64,000 nt of DNA from Microlunatus lacustris (GTDB lineage: Bacteria > Actinomycetota > Actinomycetes > Propionibacteriales > Propionibacteriaceae). The stretch is from assembly GCA_039527025.1 (NCBI GenBank), contig BAAAJN010000001.1, positions 248,001-312,000 of the forward strand, read 5' to 3'. The notes beneath the pieces were generated by a model. It was given only the letters and a program-made list of their open reading frames with translations. It had not been told where the DNA came from and did no database searches. The translations under genes and the position numbers were made by a program. Below are positions 30,718 through 39,948 of this stretch, piece after piece; within the stretch, counting starts at the first letter, position 1, and each line of letters begins with the position of its first letter.

Positions 30718-31890
30718 GTGACCGTCGCACGACTGCTGCCCACCGAGGAGGGCGCCGAGCTGGTCGCCCTGGTCCGTGAGGTCGCCCAGGCCGAGCTGGC
30801 GCCGCGCGCCTGCGCCGAGGAGGCCTCCGGCCGCTACCCGCGGGAGGTGTTCTCGATGCTCGGCGGGCTGGGCCTGCTGGGGATGCCCTACCCCGAGGAG
30901 CTCGGCGGGCTGGGCCAGCCCTACGAGGTGTACCTGCAGGCGCTGGAGGAGGTGGCCGCGGCCTGGATGAGCGTGGCCGTCGGCGTCTCGGTGCACGTGA
31001 TGAGCTGCCACCCGCTGGCCACCTGGGGGACGCCGGACCAGCAGGAGCAGCACCTGCCGGAGCTGCTCGGTGGCGGGCTCCTGGGTGCCTACGCGCTCTC
31101 GGAGGCCCAGGCCGGCTCCGACATCGCGGGCATGACCAGCAGGGCGAAGCGCACCGACGAGGGCTACGAGCTGCACGGGGCCAAGGCCTGGGTGACCCAC
31201 GGGTCCCAGGCCGACGCCTACACCGTCTTCGCCCGGGTCGGGGAGTCCCCGCCCGGCGGCATCACCTGCTTCCTGGTGCCCGGCGACGTGCCCGGGCTCA
31301 GCTTCGGCGCCCCCGAGCGGAAGATGGGGCTGAGCGCGTCGGTCACCGCCGGCCTGCACCTCGACGGCGTCCCGGTCGGCGACGACCGGCGGATCGGGGC
31401 GGAGGGCCAGGGGATGCGGATCGCCCTCTCGGCGCTGGACTCGGGCCGGTTGGGGATCGCGGCCTGCGCCACCGGGCTGGCCCAGGCCGCGCTGGACCTG
31501 GCCGCAGGCTACGCGGCGGAGCGGCAGCAGTTCGGTCGCGCCGTCGCCGAGTTCCAGGGGATGCAGTTCCTCCTCGCCGACATGGCCGCTGCCGTCGACA
31601 GCGCCCGCGCGACCTACCTGCTGGCGGCGCGGAAGCGGGACGCCGGGATGGCCTTCACCCGGGACGCGGCTGTGGCCAAGCTGGTGGCCACCGACGCCGC
31701 CATGCGGGTCACCACCGACGCCGTCCAGGTGCTCGGCGGCTACGGCTACACCGCCGACTTCCCGGCTGAGCGGTACATGCGGGAGGCCAAGGTCACCCAG
31801 ATCTTCGAGGGCACGAACCAGATCCAGCGGCTGGTCATCGCCCGGCAGCTGCTCGGCCCACTCGGCGGGAGCTCCCGTGCGGCTCGCTGA
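30718..31890 (+). CDS. Acyl-CoA dehydrogenase
   Basis: A 390-residue FAD enzyme catalysing alpha,beta-dehydrogenation of an acyl-CoA. The FAD/substrate signatures are ALSEAQAGSDIAGMTSRA and KAWVTHG. The catalytic Glu region is ERYMREAKVTQIFEGTNQIQRL, with Glu in FEGTN as in short/medium-chain enzymes. RQQFGRAVAEFQGMQF and QVLGGYGYT are further signatures. GAGGAG 7 nt upstream supports GTG 30718. It is followed, with a 14-nt overlap, by an SDR resembling 3-hydroxyacyl-CoA dehydrogenase, so two beta-oxidation-type steps are encoded together. Chain-length specificity is unknown. Confidence 0.93.
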   Translation: MTVARLLPTEEGAELVALVREVAQAELAPRACAEEASGRYPREVFSMLGGLGLLGMPYPEELGGLGQPYEVYLQALEEVAAAWMSVAVGVSVHVMSCHPLATWGTPDQQEQHLPELLGGGLLGAYALSEAQAGSDIAGMTSRAKRTDEGYELHGAKAWVTHGSQADAYTVFARVGESPPGGITCFLVPGDVPGLSFGAPERKMGLSASVTAGLHLDGVPVGDDRRIGAEGQGMRIALSALDSGRLGIAACATGLAQAALDLAAGYAAERQQFGRAVAEFQGMQFLLADMAAAVDSARATYLLAARKRDAGMAFTRDAAVAKLVATDAAMRVTTDAVQVLGGYGYTADFPAERYMREAKVTQIFEGTNQIQRLVIARQLLGPLGGSSRAAR

Positions 31891-32641
31891 GGACGACGTC
31901 GTCCTGGTCACCGGCGGCGCGTCCGGCCTCGGTGAGGCGACGGTCCGCGCGCTGCTGGCCACCGGGGCGCACGCCGTGCTCGTCGACCTGGCCGGCTCCC
32001 GCGGCGAGGACCTGGCCGCCGAGCTCGGACCGCGGGCGGTGTTCGCCCCCGCCGACGTCCGCCACCCCGACCAGCTGGCTGCCGCCGTCGCCACGGCGAC
32101 CGCGCGCGGTGCGCTCCGGGTCGCCGTCAGCTGCGCCGGAGTGGCCACCCCGGGCCGGGTCGTCGGGCGGCGCGGCGTGCTGCCGCTGGCCGACTTCGCG
32201 CGGGTGGTGGAGATCAACCTCGTCGGGACCTTCAACCTGCTCCGGCTGGCGGCCGAGGCGATGGGCGGCAACGCGCTGCTGGACGGCGACCGCGGGCTGG
32301 TCGTGATGACGGCCAGCGTCGCCGCCTTCGACGGCCAGGTGGGCCAGGCCGCCTACGCGGCCAGCAAGGGCGGCGTCGCGGCGCTGACCCTGCCGGCCGC
32401 CCGGGACCTCGCCGACCGCGCCGTCCGGGTGATGACCATCGCCCCCGGGGTGATGGAGACCCCGATGATGGCCGGACTGCCCGAGGAGACCAGGACGTCG
32501 TTGGAGGCGCTGGTGCCGCACCCGGCCCGGCTGGGCCGACCGGGCGAGTACGCGCAGCTGGTGGAGGCCCTGGTGGCCAACCCGCTGCTGAACGGTGAGG
32601 TCATCCGGCTGGACGGGGCGCTGCGGATGCCGCCCCGCTGA
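31877..32641 (+). CDS. SDR family 3-hydroxyacyl-CoA dehydrogenase-like protein (HSD17B10 type)
   Basis: A 254-residue Rossmann enzyme. The cofactor motif is TGGASGLG, Asp in VLVDLAGS suggests NAD preference, and SCAGVATPGR replaces NNAG. The catalytic YAASKGG follows, then IAPGVMETPMMAGLPEE. This pattern is typical of type II 3-hydroxyacyl-CoA/17-beta-hydroxysteroid dehydrogenases, which oxidise the 3-hydroxyacyl-CoA formed after the dehydrogenase/hydratase steps. It is translationally coupled to the acyl-CoA dehydrogenase. The hydratase and thiolase are not nearby. Confidence 0.85.
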   Translation: MRLAEDDVVLVTGGASGLGEATVRALLATGAHAVLVDLAGSRGEDLAAELGPRAVFAPADVRHPDQLAAAVATATARGALRVAVSCAGVATPGRVVGRRGVLPLADFARVVEINLVGTFNLLRLAAEAMGGNALLDGDRGLVVMTASVAAFDGQVGQAAYAASKGGVAALTLPAARDLADRAVRVMTIAPGVMETPMMAGLPEETRTSLEALVPHPARLGRPGEYAQLVEALVANPLLNGEVIRLDGALRMPPR

Positions 32642-32645
32642 GCGG

Positions 32646-34028
32646 TCAGCCCTTGACGGCCCTGGCCCGCAGCGCGGCGATGTCGAGGTACTCCGTGGCC
32701 GGCGGCTCGTCGTCGCCGGGTCCCTCCCCGTCGTCCTCCCACGGGTCGTAGGGCTTGTCGGCCTCGTCGTCGACGAAGCCCTGGGAGGGGTCGAAGGGGT
32801 TGGCCAGCGGCCCCATCGACTCCATCGCCGAGAGGGCGATCTGCTCGTCGGGCAGGTTCTGCAGCACGTCGTCCATGTAGCTCTGCGCGGCCTCGTCGAT
32901 GGCGATCTCCCGGCCGGCCTTCTCGCCCATGAACCAGCGGTGCTCGAGCACCTCGTGGTACAGCTCGGCCGGCTCCAGCTTCTTGCGCATGCTGCTGGGC
33001 ACCAGGTTGACCACCGGTTCGAACCGGTTCGTCAGCCACTGGTGGGCGACGATCGACTCGTCCGCGCCCTGCTGGTCCGTCCGCGCCCGGTAGGCGTCGA
33101 GGTCGTTGAGCAGCCGTCGGGCCTGGTTCTCCTCGGTGTCCAGCCCGGTCAGCCGGATCAGCCGCCGGGAGTGGTGGCCGGCGTCGACGACCTTGGGCTG
33201 GATCCGGATGGTCGAACCGGCGAAGTCGGTGGTGATGTCCAGCTCGGCGACGTCGAAGCCGAGCGCGTTCAGCCGCCGGACCCGGCTCTCGATCCGGTGC
33301 ATCTCGCTGCCGTCGAACTCCTCCACCTCGGTCAGCTCGGCCCACAGCTCGCGGTAGCGGCTCTCGATGGTCTGCACCAGCGTGAGCGGGTCGAGGTTGG
33401 CGTCCAGCAGACCGCCGGCCTCGAGGTCGCAGAACTCGCCGAAGAGGTTGACCCGGGCGATCTGCAGGTCGTGCTCGCGCTGGCCGTCGGTCAGCTGGTC
33501 GTGCAGCTCGCCGGTCTCGGCGTCGACGAGGTACGCGGCAAAGGCGCCGGCGTCGCGGCGGAACAGGGTGTTGGAGAGGGAGACGTCGCCCCAGAGGAAG
33601 CCGATCAGGTGCAGCCGGGCCAGCAGCACCACCATCGCGTCGACCAACCGGTTGACGGTGTCCTGGCGCACGCCGCGGCTGAACAGCGAGCGGTAGGGCA
33701 GGGAGAACTGCAGGTGCTTGGTGACCAGCACGGAGTCGAGCGGGCCGCCGTCGAGGTCGTGGCGGGTGGTGACCACACCCACCGGCTCCACCGAAGGGGT
33801 GTCCAGCCGGGTGAGGTCGCGCAGCAGCCGGTACTCGTGCCGGGCGAGGTGCTCCAGCACCTCCTTCACCGCGTAGATGTCCGAGCCCACCCGGACGAAG
33901 CGGACGACGTGCCGGGAGATGCCGCGCGGCAGGGCCACCAGGCTCTCCTCCGGCCACTCCGCGAGCGGTGTCTCCCAGGGCAGGGTGATGAACCGGCTGT
34001 CGGGCTTCGCCGCCAGGAACCTGGGCAT
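32646..34028 (-). CDS. DUF4032 protein with protein-kinase-like (WaaP/Kdo-type) fold
   Basis: A 460-residue cytoplasmic protein. The N-terminal 200 residues carry kinase-like elements. These are a beta-strand Lys in DIYAVKEVLEHLARHEY, a catalytic-loop-like segment HLIGFLWGDVSLSNTLF (GDxxxxN) and a metal-binding VDAETGE in place of DFG. The DUF4032 domain follows (about 210-370), and the tail is very acidic (DDEADKPYDPWEDDGEGPGDDE). The function is unknown; lipopolysaccharide-kinase-like or small-molecule kinase activity is only inferred. CAAGAT 6 nt before the ATG is one mismatch from the leaderless hexamer. It is divergent from the 34083 gene. Confidence 0.8.
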   Translation of the reverse strand: MPRFLAAKPDSRFITLPWETPLAEWPEESLVALPRGISRHVVRFVRVGSDIYAVKEVLEHLARHEYRLLRDLTRLDTPSVEPVGVVTTRHDLDGGPLDSVLVTKHLQFSLPYRSLFSRGVRQDTVNRLVDAMVVLLARLHLIGFLWGDVSLSNTLFRRDAGAFAAYLVDAETGELHDQLTDGQREHDLQIARVNLFGEFCDLEAGGLLDANLDPLTLVQTIESRYRELWAELTEVEEFDGSEMHRIESRVRRLNALGFDVAELDITTDFAGSTIRIQPKVVDAGHHSRRLIRLTGLDTEENQARRLLNDLDAYRARTDQQGADESIVAHQWLTNRFEPVVNLVPSSMRKKLEPAELYHEVLEHRWFMGEKAGREIAIDEAAQSYMDDVLQNLPDEQIALSAMESMGPLANPFDPSQGFVDDEADKPYDPWEDDGEGPGDDEPPATEYLDIAALRARAVKG

Positions 34029-34069
34029 GCCGTCATCTTGTCAGGTGCGTCCAGTGCGGGCCGACTGCC

Positions 34070-34075
34070 TAGGCT
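34070..34075 (+). promoter_or_regulatory. -10 hexamer TAGGCT for the 34083 gene
   Basis: TAGGCT lies 7 nt before GTG 34083, one nucleotide longer than the usual gap in this window. Confidence 0.55.
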
Positions 34076-34082
34076 GGCCGCC

Positions 34083-34979
34083 GTGACCGAGCTGATCGCC
34101 GCACCGACCGGCGCCCCGGTGGTGCTGGCCGAGCCCGACTGGACGGCCCGCCGGGACGCCCACCAGGCCCGCGTCGACGGCTGGTTGGACGGTCACCGGG
34201 AGCGGCGCGGCCGCGGGCAGAGCCACCCCGTCGAGGACTTCCTGTTCGAGTACTACAACCAGCGCCCCTCCCAGCTGCGGCGTTGGCACCCCGGCTCCGG
34301 CGTGGTGCTGGCCGGCGCCGCGGCCGAGGAGCTGCTGGACTGGCGCGGCTACGTCCGGGCCGCCGACGGCGTCACCCTGGACACGGCCGCGGTGCTGACC
34401 AGCCGGGCCCCGACCGTCCGCTGGGTCCGGGACCTGCTGGCCGCGACGGCCGACCGGCCCGGGTTCTTCGGCTGCTTCGGCCTGCACGAGTGGGCGATGG
34501 TCTACCGCCAGAGCACGGAGGAGCGGCGGCACCCGGGGTGGCCGCTGCGGATGCCGGCCACCGACGTCGACGCCGTGGTCGAGGAGCGCGGGGTCCGCTG
34601 CGGCCACGTCGACGCGTTCCGCTTCTTCACCCCGGGGGCGCGGCCGCTCAACCTGCTGCAGCCGACCCGGGCCGACCAGCAGAGGCTGGAGCAGCCCGGC
34701 TGCCTGCACGCCAACATGGACCTCTACAAGTGGGCCTACAAGCTGAGCCCGCTGGTGCCCTCGGACCTGGTCGCCGACGCCTTCGCGCTCGCCCGGGAGA
34801 TCCGGGTGCTGGACATGCGCGCCAGCCCGTACGACTTCACCGCCCTGGGACTGTCGGCCGTGCCGGTGGAGACGGCGGAGGGCCGGGCCGCCTACGCGAG
34901 CGCCCAGCGGGAGTTCGCGGTCCGCGCCGCCCCGCTGCGCCGGCGGTTGCTGGACGTGCTCGACCCGCTGGCCGGCTGA
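34083..34979 (+). CDS. Conserved actinobacterial protein often annotated 3-methyladenine DNA glycosylase
   Basis: A 298-residue cytoplasmic protein with highly conserved blocks: HPVEDFLFEYYNQRPSQLRRW, FGCFGLHEWAMVYRQ, CGHVDAFRFFTPGARPLN, QPGCLHANMDLYKWAYKLSPLVPSDLV and IRVLDMRASPYDF. From memory this matches an actinobacterial family carried in databases as 3-methyladenine DNA glycosylase. No helix-hairpin-helix or known glycosylase catalytic motif is visible, so that name should be treated with caution. The conserved His, Cys, Asp and Glu residues could form an active site or metal site. It is divergent from the DUF4032 gene with 54 bp between them. Confidence 0.7.
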   Translation: MTELIAAPTGAPVVLAEPDWTARRDAHQARVDGWLDGHRERRGRGQSHPVEDFLFEYYNQRPSQLRRWHPGSGVVLAGAAAEELLDWRGYVRAADGVTLDTAAVLTSRAPTVRWVRDLLAATADRPGFFGCFGLHEWAMVYRQSTEERRHPGWPLRMPATDVDAVVEERGVRCGHVDAFRFFTPGARPLNLLQPTRADQQRLEQPGCLHANMDLYKWAYKLSPLVPSDLVADAFALAREIRVLDMRASPYDFTALGLSAVPVETAEGRAAYASAQREFAVRAAPLRRRLLDVLDPLAG

Positions 34980-34984
34980 CGGGC

Positions 34985-35533
34985 TCAGGCCGCTGGCCTC
35001 ACCAACCGGTACATGGTGCGGTGGAACCAGCTGGGGCCGCAGGTCATCTCCCCGCCGTCCGCGACGAAGCCGCGGCGCCGGTAGAAGCGGTCGGCGCGGT
35101 CGTTGCCGTGCAGGATCCACAGGTAGGTCTCCCGGTCGGTGACCGCGAGGTCGAGCAGCTGGTGGCCCAACCCGCTGCCGTGGGTCCGGGCCCGGGTGTA
35201 GAGGTGGTGCAGCTGCCAGCCGACGTCGGTGGGCGGGGCGCCGAGCGCGCGCTCCCAGTCCTGGGTGCCGGGGCCGGAGCGGACGACGCCCACCACCTCG
35301 CCCGCCTCGTCCTGGGCCAACCAGGCCTGGGCGCGCGGCTCCGGCTGCTGCCCGGCCGCAGCCCAGGCGGCCCGGGTCCGGGCGATCGTCTCCGGGACCG
35401 CCTGCCGCTGCTGCTCGGCGAACGCTGGCGGCATGATCGCCGGGTAGGTCTCGGCGAGGCAGGCGACGTGGCAGTGGACGTAGGCCTCGGCGTCGTCGAG
35501 GGTGACGGGCCGGAGGTCGTACGAGGCGGGCAT
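34985..35533 (-). CDS. GNAT family N-acetyltransferase
   Basis: A 182-residue acetyl-CoA-dependent transferase. The beta4/acetyl-CoA segment is VGWQLHHLYTRARTHGSGLGHQLLDLAV, with the Q/RxxGxG/A-like pyrophosphate loop given as RTHGSG. The C-terminal DRADRFYRRRGFVADGGE is the usual GNAT end. The substrate is unknown. GGAG 7 nt before ATG 35533 supports the start. The stop codon lies in a GGCTCAGGCCGC sequence resembling the dispersed repeat. Its end is 6 bp from the 34083 gene in convergent orientation. Confidence 0.87.
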   Translation of the reverse strand: MPASYDLRPVTLDDAEAYVHCHVACLAETYPAIMPPAFAEQQRQAVPETIARTRAAWAAAGQQPEPRAQAWLAQDEAGEVVGVVRSGPGTQDWERALGAPPTDVGWQLHHLYTRARTHGSGLGHQLLDLAVTDRETYLWILHGNDRADRFYRRRGFVADGGEMTCGPSWFHRTMYRLVRPAA

Positions 35534-35589
35534 GCGGGAGCTCCTGGGCGGGGTCGGTGGCCGGGACACGCTAGCGCGCTGCTCCGACC

Positions 35590-35595
35590 TACGAT
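35590..35595 (+). promoter_or_regulatory. -10 hexamer TACGAT for the NUDIX gene
   Basis: TACGAT-CGGGGC-GTG: 6-nt gap to the start, no ribosome binding site. Confidence 0.6.
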
Positions 35596-35601
35596 CGGGG
35601 C

Positions 35602-36456
35602 GTGACGAGTGGTGACGGCTGGACGACCTGCGCCGCCGGGCACCGGCACTGGGGGCTCTTCGGGGCCGCGGGCCTGCTGCTCCGCAGCATGGCGGACGAG
35701 CCGCCCGCCGTCGCCCTCCAGCTGCGCGCCGGCCGCAGCCACCACGGCGGCACCTGGGGGATCCTCGGCGGCGCCCGGGACGCGCACGAGACGGCCGTCG
35801 AGACGGCGCTCCGCGAGGCGGGCGAGGAGGCGACGGTCCTCCCCGAGCGGGTGGCTGTCGAGGCCAGCTACGTCGACGACCACGGCGGCTGGGCCTACAC
35901 GACGGTCGTCGCCACCGCGTCCACGGCCATGGGCCTCGCCCCCCGCAACTGGGAGAGCGATGCGGTCCGCTGGGTACCGCTGGCCGAGGTCGACGCCCTC
36001 GACCTGCACCCGGGGTTCGCCCGCACCTGGCCACTGCTGCGCGCCGTCGGACCGGCTCCGGTGGTCGTCGTGGACGCCGCCAACGTGGTGGGCAGCCGGC
36101 CCGACGGCTGGTGGAAGGACCGGGCCGGCGCGGCCGAGCGGTTGCGCGACCAGCTGGCCAGGGTCTCCGACGCCGGCGTGGCGGGGCTCGGGGACGTCGG
36201 CCCGGCGGGGGTGACGTCCTTCCCGCGGTTCCTGCTGGTGGTCGAGGGCCAGGCGCGCGACGTCGGCCCGGTGGAGGGCGTGGAGGTGGTGGGCGCGGCC
36301 GGCTCCGGCGACGACACCGTGGTGGCCGCCGTCGCCGCGCGGTCGGGCGACGGGCGGCCGGTGCTCGTGGTCACCGCCGACCGTGAGCTGCGCGGCCGGG
36401 TGGCCGACCTCGGCGCCGAGGTACTGGGGCCGCGGGGACTGCTCGACCTGCTCTGA
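35602..36456 (+). CDS. NUDIX hydrolase fused to a NYN/PIN-like (YacP-type) nuclease domain
   Basis: A 284-residue two-domain protein. The NUDIX domain (1-145) opens with CAAGHRHWG (Cys10, His14, His16) and carries a complete Nudix box: Gly57, Glu63, Arg71-Glu72 and Glu75-Glu76 with the correct Gx5Ex7REUxEE spacing. The C-terminal part (about 150-284) begins VVVVDAANVVGSRPDGWW and contains SGDDTVV, VVTADRELRGRVADLGAEV. The pattern is of NYN/PIN RNase-like domains, with Asp residues (Asp in VVVDAAN, GDD, TADRE) placed as metal ligands. The fusion suggests processing of a modified nucleotide and cleavage of RNA, or a toxin-like role, but this is inference. It has its own leaderless-type promoter and is upstream of murQ. 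Confidence 0.82.
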   Translation: MTSGDGWTTCAAGHRHWGLFGAAGLLLRSMADEPPAVALQLRAGRSHHGGTWGILGGARDAHETAVETALREAGEEATVLPERVAVEASYVDDHGGWAYTTVVATASTAMGLAPRNWESDAVRWVPLAEVDALDLHPGFARTWPLLRAVGPAPVVVVDAANVVGSRPDGWWKDRAGAAERLRDQLARVSDAGVAGLGDVGPAGVTSFPRFLLVVEGQARDVGPVEGVEVVGAAGSGDDTVVAAVAARSGDGRPVLVVTADRELRGRVADLGAEVLGPRGLLDLL

Positions 36457-36568
36457 CCTGCAGCAATTGGCTGCTGCCCCCCACGCCAGGTGCTGCGCGA
36501 CGCTACCGTTCGGGCGAGGGCCGGCCGCCTGCGCCGCCCGCAGCCGACGACCAGGAGAGGAGCAGCCG

Positions 36569-37507
36569 GTGAGCACCCGCGCCCGCTGGCCCGACGCGTC
36601 CGCCGCCACCCCGGCCGGCCTGGCCGCGCTGGGCACCGAGACGGCCAACGCCCGGACGACCGACCTGGACGCCATGAGCACCCTCGAGGTGCTGCAGGTG
36701 ATGAACGCCGAGGACCAGACGGTGGGCCTGGCCGTGCAGCGGGCGCTGCCGGCGATCGCCCGCGCGGTGGACCTCGTGGTCGGCGCCCGCCAGCAGGGCG
36801 GCCGCCTGGTCTACGTCGGCGCCGGCACCAGCGGGCGGCTCGGTCTGCTCGACGCCGTCGAGTGCCCGCCCACGTTCGGCACCGCACCCGAGGAGGTCGT
36901 CGGCCTGCTGGCCGGCGGCGACGGCGCCTTCGCCGTGGCCGTCGAGGGTGCTGAGGACGACGCCGACCTGGCCGTCGCCGACCTCTCGGCCCTGCAGATC
37001 GGGCCGGGGGACGTCGTCGTCGGGCTGGCGGCCAGCGGCCGGACGCCCTACGTCGTCGCGGCCCTGCACCACGCCGGCCGGGTGGGTGCCGGCACGGTCT
37101 CGGTGGCCTGCAACGCCGGCTCGCCGATCAGCGCCCTGGCCGACGTGGCGATCGAGGTCGAGACCGGTCCCGAGGTCGTCACCGGGTCCACCCGGCTCAA
37201 GGCCGGGACGGCCCAGAAGATGATCTGCAACATGCTGTCCACCGCGGCGATGGTGCGGACCGGCAAGGTCTACCGGAACCTGATGGTCGACGTCCGGCCG
37301 ACCAACGCCAAGCTGGTCGACCGGGCCCGGCGGATCGTGGCCACGGCCGCCGCCGTCGACGGGCAGCGCGCCGACGAGGCGCTGCGTGCCGCCGACGGCC
37401 ACGCCAAGACCGCCGTCGTCATGCTGCTGGCCGGCTGCGACCCCGACGACGCGCGCGCCCGGCTGGTCCGGCACGGCGGTCGGGTCCGCGAAGCTGTCGC
37501 CAACTGA
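36569..37507 (+). CDS. murQ: N-acetylmuramic acid 6-phosphate etherase
   Basis: Cleaves the lactyl ether of MurNAc-6-phosphate to GlcNAc-6-phosphate and D-lactate in cell-wall recycling. The 312 residues form a double SIS-fold enzyme. GRLVYVGAGTSGRLGLLDAVECPPTFG contains the sugar-phosphate loop and the catalytic Glu, and SRTPYV-like (ASGRTPYVVAAL) and KAGTAQKMICNMLSTAAMVRTGKVY are diagnostic. It starts NARTTDLDAMSTLEVLQVMN as usual. AGGAGAGGAG 7-16 nt upstream is a strong ribosome binding site for GTG 36569. No MurNAc kinase is adjacent. The 112-bp gap after the NUDIX gene leaves operon membership uncertain. Confidence 0.96.
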   Translation: MSTRARWPDASAATPAGLAALGTETANARTTDLDAMSTLEVLQVMNAEDQTVGLAVQRALPAIARAVDLVVGARQQGGRLVYVGAGTSGRLGLLDAVECPPTFGTAPEEVVGLLAGGDGAFAVAVEGAEDDADLAVADLSALQIGPGDVVVGLAASGRTPYVVAALHHAGRVGAGTVSVACNAGSPISALADVAIEVETGPEVVTGSTRLKAGTAQKMICNMLSTAAMVRTGKVYRNLMVDVRPTNAKLVDRARRIVATAAAVDGQRADEALRAADGHAKTAVVMLLAGCDPDDARARLVRHGGRVREAVAN

Positions 37508-37526
37508 GCCACCCAGCCCGGGAGCG

Positions 37527-37560
37527 CAGCAGGCCCCCGGCCGGAGCCGGGGGCCTGCTG
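37527..37560. terminator. Strong bidirectional terminator between murQ and ugpC
   Basis: A perfect 15-bp stem (CAGCAGGCCCCCGGC and its complement) with a CGGA tetraloop lies 19 nt after the murQ stop and 36 nt before the end of the convergent ATPase gene. No T-tract. Confidence 0.8.
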
Positions 37561-37596
37561 GACGTCCAGCCGCGTCTCACCGCGACCGGAGGTGCC

Positions 37597-38694
<1,098 letters not shown>

Positions 38695-38912
38695 GCCACA
38701 CTTCCTTTCCACGGGCAGGTACGTGCCCGACGATCCGTAGTGGAAATAACAACCGAAGTGTGACACGGCACTCCCGGCCCGGCAACGAAACGGCCCGGGA
38801 TCGGGCGATCTCCTCCACCGCCGCGTCGGGACCGCCGGTGAGGGACGTCCGCGTGGCGGGGTCGACCAGCTGCTCGCGGTTGCGCTGCTCGTCCGGTCCG
38901 GACCTCTCGACC

Positions 38913-39050
38913 CTCCCGGCGCCGATCCGGGGGATCGTGCAGAGCGCGTACGGGTCCTCGATCGCCGACGTCTTCCTGGTCGCCGCGCCGTTCGTGCTGC
39001 TGGCCTTCCTGATCTCGATCTTCCTCGAGGAGGTCGTGCTGCAGCCGTGA
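38913..39050 (+). pseudogene. C-terminal remnant of an MFS (DHA2-type) efflux transporter
   Basis: A stretch of 45 codons before a stop reads LPAPIRGIVQSAYGSSIADV then a hydrophobic helix FLVAAPFVLLAFLISIFL and EEVVLQP. This is the usual final loop, last membrane helix and tail of 14-helix DHA2 drug transporters (pattern LP.PvR..v...Yg.al.dvFl...p...la......kEvpL). The upstream part of the open frame is unlike a transporter, and no start or other helices remain. It lies in the 366-bp gap between the UgpC-type ATPase and the transglutaminase gene and is probably a leftover of gene loss. Confidence 0.6.
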
Positions 39051-39060
39051 CCGGCGCGGC

Positions 39061-39864
39061 TCAGATGAGCTGGAGCCGCTGGCGGCCGTCGTCGACGGGC
39101 AGCTCGTCGACCGTGGCGGTCACCTCGAGCCCGGCCAGCTGGACGCGCCCGCCCAGGTTGGTCAGGAACGCGGTGTCCGCGGCGTCGCGCCCGGTGGAGA
39201 CCCGCAGCAGGCTCTGCCGCGGCGCGAGGTGGGTGGCGTCGACCACCGACCAGGCGCCGTCCACGTACGCCTCGCAGACGGCGTGGTACTCCATCGGGCT
39301 GAGTCCGGGCGCGAAGACCGCGGCCAGCCGGGCGGGCACGTTGAGCGCCCGCAGCAGGGCGATCGACAGGTGCGCGAAGTCGCGGCAGACGCCTTGGCGG
39401 CCCAGCAGGGTCCGGACCGCGCCGTCGGTGGGCAGGCTGGACCCGGCGGCGTAGGTGAGCTGGTTGCCCACCCAGTCCGCGACGGCGGTGAGCAGCTCCC
39501 CCTCCTGCAGCCCGGCGAACTCGCTGGCCGCGGTCGGTCCCAGGGTGTCGGACTCGCAGTAGCGGCTGGGCCGGACGTAGGTGACCAGGTCGAGCTCGTC
39601 GACCGCCGGCGGGGCGGCCTGCCCGTCGGCCACCGCCCGGTAGTCCAGGGTGACCTGCTCGGCGTGCGTCCGCAGGACGTGCAGCCGGCTGCCCTGGGCG
39701 TCCACCAGCTCGGTCGGCTCGACGCGCTCGCCGTCGGCGACCAGCGTCAGCTCCTCGGTGGCCAGGGCCACCCCTGCGGCCACGGCCACGCTGAAGACCA
39801 GCTTGCTGGGCCCGTCGAGGGTCAGGTCGAGGTGGGAGGTGACCGTGCGCTGCATGACCGTCAT
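39061..39864 (-). CDS. Transglutaminase-like cysteine peptidase-fold protein
   Basis: A 267-residue protein. The N-terminal beta-rich domain (MQRTVTSHLDLTLDG... about 1-110) matches the bacterial transglutaminase-like N-terminal region. The transglutaminase core (about 120-230) has the catalytic triad in GVCRDFAHLSIALLRALNVPAR (Cys), MEYHAVCEAYVDGAW (His) and SVVDATHLAPR (Asp). No signal peptide is seen. Members act as proteases or amidases in circularly permuted peptide-processing systems, or are uncharacterised. ATG 39864 or 39855 are both possible; neither has a good ribosome binding site. It follows the VWA gene in the same direction after 84 bp. Confidence 0.85.
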   Translation of the reverse strand: MTVMQRTVTSHLDLTLDGPSKLVFSVAVAAGVALATEELTLVADGERVEPTELVDAQGSRLHVLRTHAEQVTLDYRAVADGQAAPPAVDELDLVTYVRPSRYCESDTLGPTAASEFAGLQEGELLTAVADWVGNQLTYAAGSSLPTDGAVRTLLGRQGVCRDFAHLSIALLRALNVPARLAAVFAPGLSPMEYHAVCEAYVDGAWSVVDATHLAPRQSLLRVSTGRDAADTAFLTNLGGRVQLAGLEVTATVDELPVDDGRQRLQLI

Positions 39865-39948
39865 GGTTCCAGAGCGGTGCGGCGGCCGGGTGACGGTCAG
39901 ATGACGGTGGACGTCAGCACGTCACGGCATCGGCGAGGCGTCTGCGGA

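Noticed and set aside
34978..34996. Another copy of the GACAGGCTCAGGCCGCGG repeat
   Set aside because: GACGGGCTCAGGCCGCTGG is similar but has two mismatches and no inverted partner; it also spans two gene ends, so chance or weak relic cannot be distinguished.
38760..38912. Full small gene at 38760-39050
   Set aside because: Only the last 45 codons look like protein (an MFS end); the preceding part is low in complexity, without a ribosome binding site, and overlaps the promoter of the divergent ATPase gene.
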